Below, in pieces: positions 10,271 to 12,116 of a DNA stretch of 12,116 bases. Origin of the DNA: Actinomycetota bacterium (lineage in GTDB: Bacteria; Actinomycetota; UBA4738; HRBIN12). A model generated the notes under the pieces. It was not told the origin of the DNA. It saw only the letters and a list, made by a program, of their open reading frames with translations, and searched no databases. The translations under genes and the position numbers were made by a program. The stretch spans positions 2,910 through 15,025 of the forward strand of contig VAYF01000053.1 of assembly GCA_005883885.1 (NCBI GenBank), written 5' to 3'. Each line of letters starts with the position of its first letter. Position 1 is the first letter of the stretch.

Positions 10271-12116
10271 CTACTCCTCGTCCATCTGGATGATGACCGG
10301 GGCGATGGCGGCCACGTTCTCGCCGTCGTCGACCCGCATCGTGCGGACGCCCTGGCTCGACCGCCCGACCCGGCGGATGTCCGCGGCGCCGACCCGCTGG
10401 ACCTTGCCGGAGGACGAGATCGTCAGCAGGTCCTGATCCTTCGAGCCGATGAACGCACCCGCGAGCTCGCCGGTCTTTCGGGTGAGCTGATGGCCGATGA
10501 CGCCCTTGCCGCCGCGACCCTTGGTCGGATAGTCGGCGAGCCGCGATCGCTTCCCGTAGCCGCTCTGGGACACGCTGATCATCTCTTCGCCGTCGGAGGC
10601 GAGGGCGAGGGAGATGACCTCGTCGCCCTCCGCCAGCCGCATCCCGATCACGCCCGCGGTCGCCCGCCCCATGGGACGGACGAGCGATTCCTTGAACCGG
10701 ATGGCTTGGCCGCGCCGGGAGATCAGGAACACGTCGTCCTTGCCGTCGGTCAGCCGCACGTCGACCAGCTCGTCCCCCGCCTTCAGGTTGATCGCGGCGA
10801 GCCCCGTTCGAGCCGACGCGTACTCCGGGAGGGCGGTCTTCTTGACCATGCCGTGCTTGGTCGCGAACAGGAGGAACCGGCCTTCCGCGTACTCCTTGAG
10901 ATCCAACACCGCGCTCACCTTCTCGTCGGCGTTCACCGACACGCCGGGGAGATTGGCCGCGTAGAGACCGCGAGCGATGCGTGACGAATCGGGCACCTCG
11001 TGGACCTTCACCCGATACACCTTGCCCCTCGTCGAGAAGAACAAGAGCCAGTTGTGGGTGGTCGTCGTGAAGACGTCGGTGATCACGTCCTCCTCTTTCA
11101 GGGTGGCGCCCTTGATCCCCTTGCCACCTCTCCCCTGGCGCTTGAACGCGTCGATCGGCTGGCGCTTCACGTAGCCGGCGCGACTGACCGTGATGACGAC
11201 GTCCTCTTCGGCGATCAGATCCTCGACGTCGAACTCGCCCTCGTCGGCCTTGAGCTGGGTCCTACGAGCATCCCCGTACTTCTTCTTGATCTCGGCCAGC
11301 TCCTCCTTGATCACGCCCCGGAGCTTCTTGGGGCTCTTGAGCAGGGAGTCCAGGTACTTGATCCGGGCGAGCAGGTCCTTGTGCTCCTGCTCCAACTCGG
11401 CGCGCGCGAGCCGGGTGAGCCGCCGGAGCGGCATGTCCAGGATGTGATTCGTCTGGACCTCGCTCAGCTTGAACTTCTGCATCAGCTTGGTACGGGCTTC
11501 CTCGGAGTCCTGAGATCCCCGGATGATCTTGATCACCTCGTCGAGGTGATCGAGGGCGATCAGCAGGCCCTGGACGATGTGGTCGCGCTCCTCGGCCTTC
11601 CGCTTCTCGTAGCGGGTCCTGCGCGTGACGACATCGATCTGATGGTCGACGTAGTACCCGATCATCTCGGCGAGGTTGAGGGTGCGCGGCACACCGTCGA
11701 CGAGCGCGAGCATGATCACGCCGAAGTTGTCCTGCAGCTGCGTGTGCTTGTAGAGCTGGTTCAACACGACGTGCGGGTTCGCGGAGCGCTTCAGGTCGAT
11801 CACGAGTCGCATGCCCTCGCGACCGCTGGAGTGGTCCTGGACGTCGGCGATGTCCTTGATGCGTCCCGACTTCACGAGCTCCGCGACCTTCTCCGCGAGC
11901 CGCGCCTTGTTCACCTGGTACGGCAGCTCACTGATCACGATGCGGGATCGGCCGGCGCTCCCCTCCTCGATGGAGCACACACCCCGAACCTTGATGGATC
12001 CCCGGCCCGTCTCGTAGGCATCGCGGATGCCGTCCTTGCCGAGCGCGATGCCGCCGGTCGGGAAATCGGGCCCTTTGACGAACTTCCGGAGCTCGGCGAC
12101 CGTGGCCTCGGGGTTG
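10271..12116 (-). CDS. gyrA: DNA gyrase subunit A, 3'-terminal part (partial at right edge)
   Basis: GyrA cuts and reseals DNA in the A2B2 gyrase. About 614 C-terminal residues are visible; the frame stays open to the edge, so an internal GTG at 11980 is not the start. The missing N-terminal part (roughly 190 residues) would hold the catalytic tyrosine and quinolone region. Visible in order: PDFPTGG…GIRDAY-TGRG, the coiled coil (HIVQGLLIALDHLDEVIKIIRGSQDSEEA and ELEQEHKDLLARIKYL), and the DNA-wrapping pinwheel domain. The GyrA box is QGRGGKG (codons 11137-11117), one residue off the usual QRRGGKG. A second GRGGKG occurs in blade YPTKGRGGKGVIG (10525-10490). FKESLVRPMGR…GVIGMRL and VGRSSQGVRTMR match GyrA. 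The box and the DUF3566/tRNA-Ile neighbours favour GyrA over ParC. The protein ends in an acidic DEE. Confidence 0.96.
   Translation of the reverse strand, partial: NPEATVAELRKFVKGPDFPTGGIALGKDGIRDAYETGRGSIKVRGVCSIEEGSAGRSRIVISELPYQVNKARLAEKVAELVKSGRIKDIADVQDHSSGREGMRLVIDLKRSANPHVVLNQLYKHTQLQDNFGVIMLALVDGVPRTLNLAEMIGYYVDHQIDVVTRRTRYEKRKAEERDHIVQGLLIALDHLDEVIKIIRGSQDSEEARTKLMQKFKLSEVQTNHILDMPLRRLTRLARAELEQEHKDLLARIKYLDSLLKSPKKLRGVIKEELAEIKKKYGDARRTQLKADEGEFDVEDLIAEEDVVITVSRAGYVKRQPIDAFKRQGRGGKGIKGATLKEEDVITDVFTTTTHNWLLFFSTRGKVYRVKVHEVPDSSRIARGLYAANLPGVSVNADEKVSAVLDLKEYAEGRFLLFATKHGMVKKTALPEYASARTGLAAINLKAGDELVDVRLTDGKDDVFLISRRGQAIRFKESLVRPMGRATAGVIGMRLAEGDEVISLALASDGEEMISVSQSGYGKRSRLADYPTKGRGGKGVIGHQLTRKTGELAGAFIGSKDQDLLTISSSGKVQRVGAADIRRVGRSSQGVRTMRVDDGENVAAIAPVIIQMDEE
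11531..11551. repeat. Near-complete palindrome, 10-bp arms, 1-nt centre, inside gyrA
   Basis: GATCACCTCG (11531-11540), T, CGAGGTGATC (11542-11551). It encodes DHLDEVI in the coiled-coil part of GyrA, where the protein sequence is conserved, so this one may be a by-product of the codons. Confidence 0.9.

Noticed and set aside
10271..12116. parC instead of gyrA
   Set aside because: A near-canonical GyrA box, GyrA-type pinwheel blades and the DUF3566/tRNA-Ile neighbours point to GyrA.
1..12116. CRISPR array, insertion sequence, phage or toxin-antitoxin module
   Set aside because: No regularly spaced direct repeats, no transposase or integrase motifs and no toxin-like small gene pairs were found; the only tandem repeat is the 23-codon coding array.

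Overview
The window is a GC-rich, gene-dense stretch of a bacterial chromosome, most likely from an uncultured or little-studied member of the Actinomycetota. The main evidence is at the right: a minus-strand DNA gyrase A gene runs off the edge at 12116, and further along the same strand lie a DUF3566 membrane protein gene and then a tRNA-Ile(GAU). The order gyrA - DUF3566 - tRNA-Ile is typical of actinobacteria near the replication origin. GTG starts are common, and several genes look leaderless, which also fits.

Layout. 2-220 is the tail of a protein that may belong to the RDD family. 314-1790 is a plus-strand pair: a small YCII-domain protein and a flavin-dependent sarcosine/N-methyl amino acid oxidase-like enzyme that must start at a CTG codon. 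It meets tail-to-tail a minus-strand gene (1794-2357) whose product is almost entirely eight 23-residue repeats. 2572-4392 (minus) is a membrane-anchored DUF3352 protein. 4493-6342 (minus) is a two-gene operon with an ATGA overlap: a COG3375-type GNAT acyltransferase followed by an enolase-superfamily N-succinylamino acid racemase/o-succinylbenzoate synthase with all expected catalytic residues. A strong 13-bp hairpin terminator separates the operon from a 58-residue basic membrane peptide gene (6420-6596). 6752-7210 (plus) is an unrecognised exported or anchored protein, and 7265-7339 is tRNA-Ile.

From 7416 to 10266, DUF3566 (minus) and a 3-helix membrane protein (minus) are followed by a plus-strand block lying between DUF3566 and gyrA. 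The block holds a protein with a Cys/His knuckle and a duplicated 40-residue domain, a small 3-helix membrane protein, and an MFS transporter. The last two form an operon ending 4 bp from the gyrA stop codon.

How the genes may work together. The GNAT + racemase pair matches the known N-succinylation/racemisation route for converting D- to L-amino acids, although the deacylase is not in view. With the oxidase, this suggests a local interest in salvage of amino acid derivatives; that link is inference. The rest is housekeeping or unknown membrane biology.

The most unexpected signal is structural. Several genes contain long, perfect inverted repeats with tiny loops (16 bp/2 nt, 16 bp/5 nt, 15 bp/2 nt, 12 bp/4 nt, 12 bp/3 nt), far more than base composition should give. 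No CRISPR array, insertion sequence or toxin-antitoxin module was seen. No stretch over 300 bases lacks a gene.
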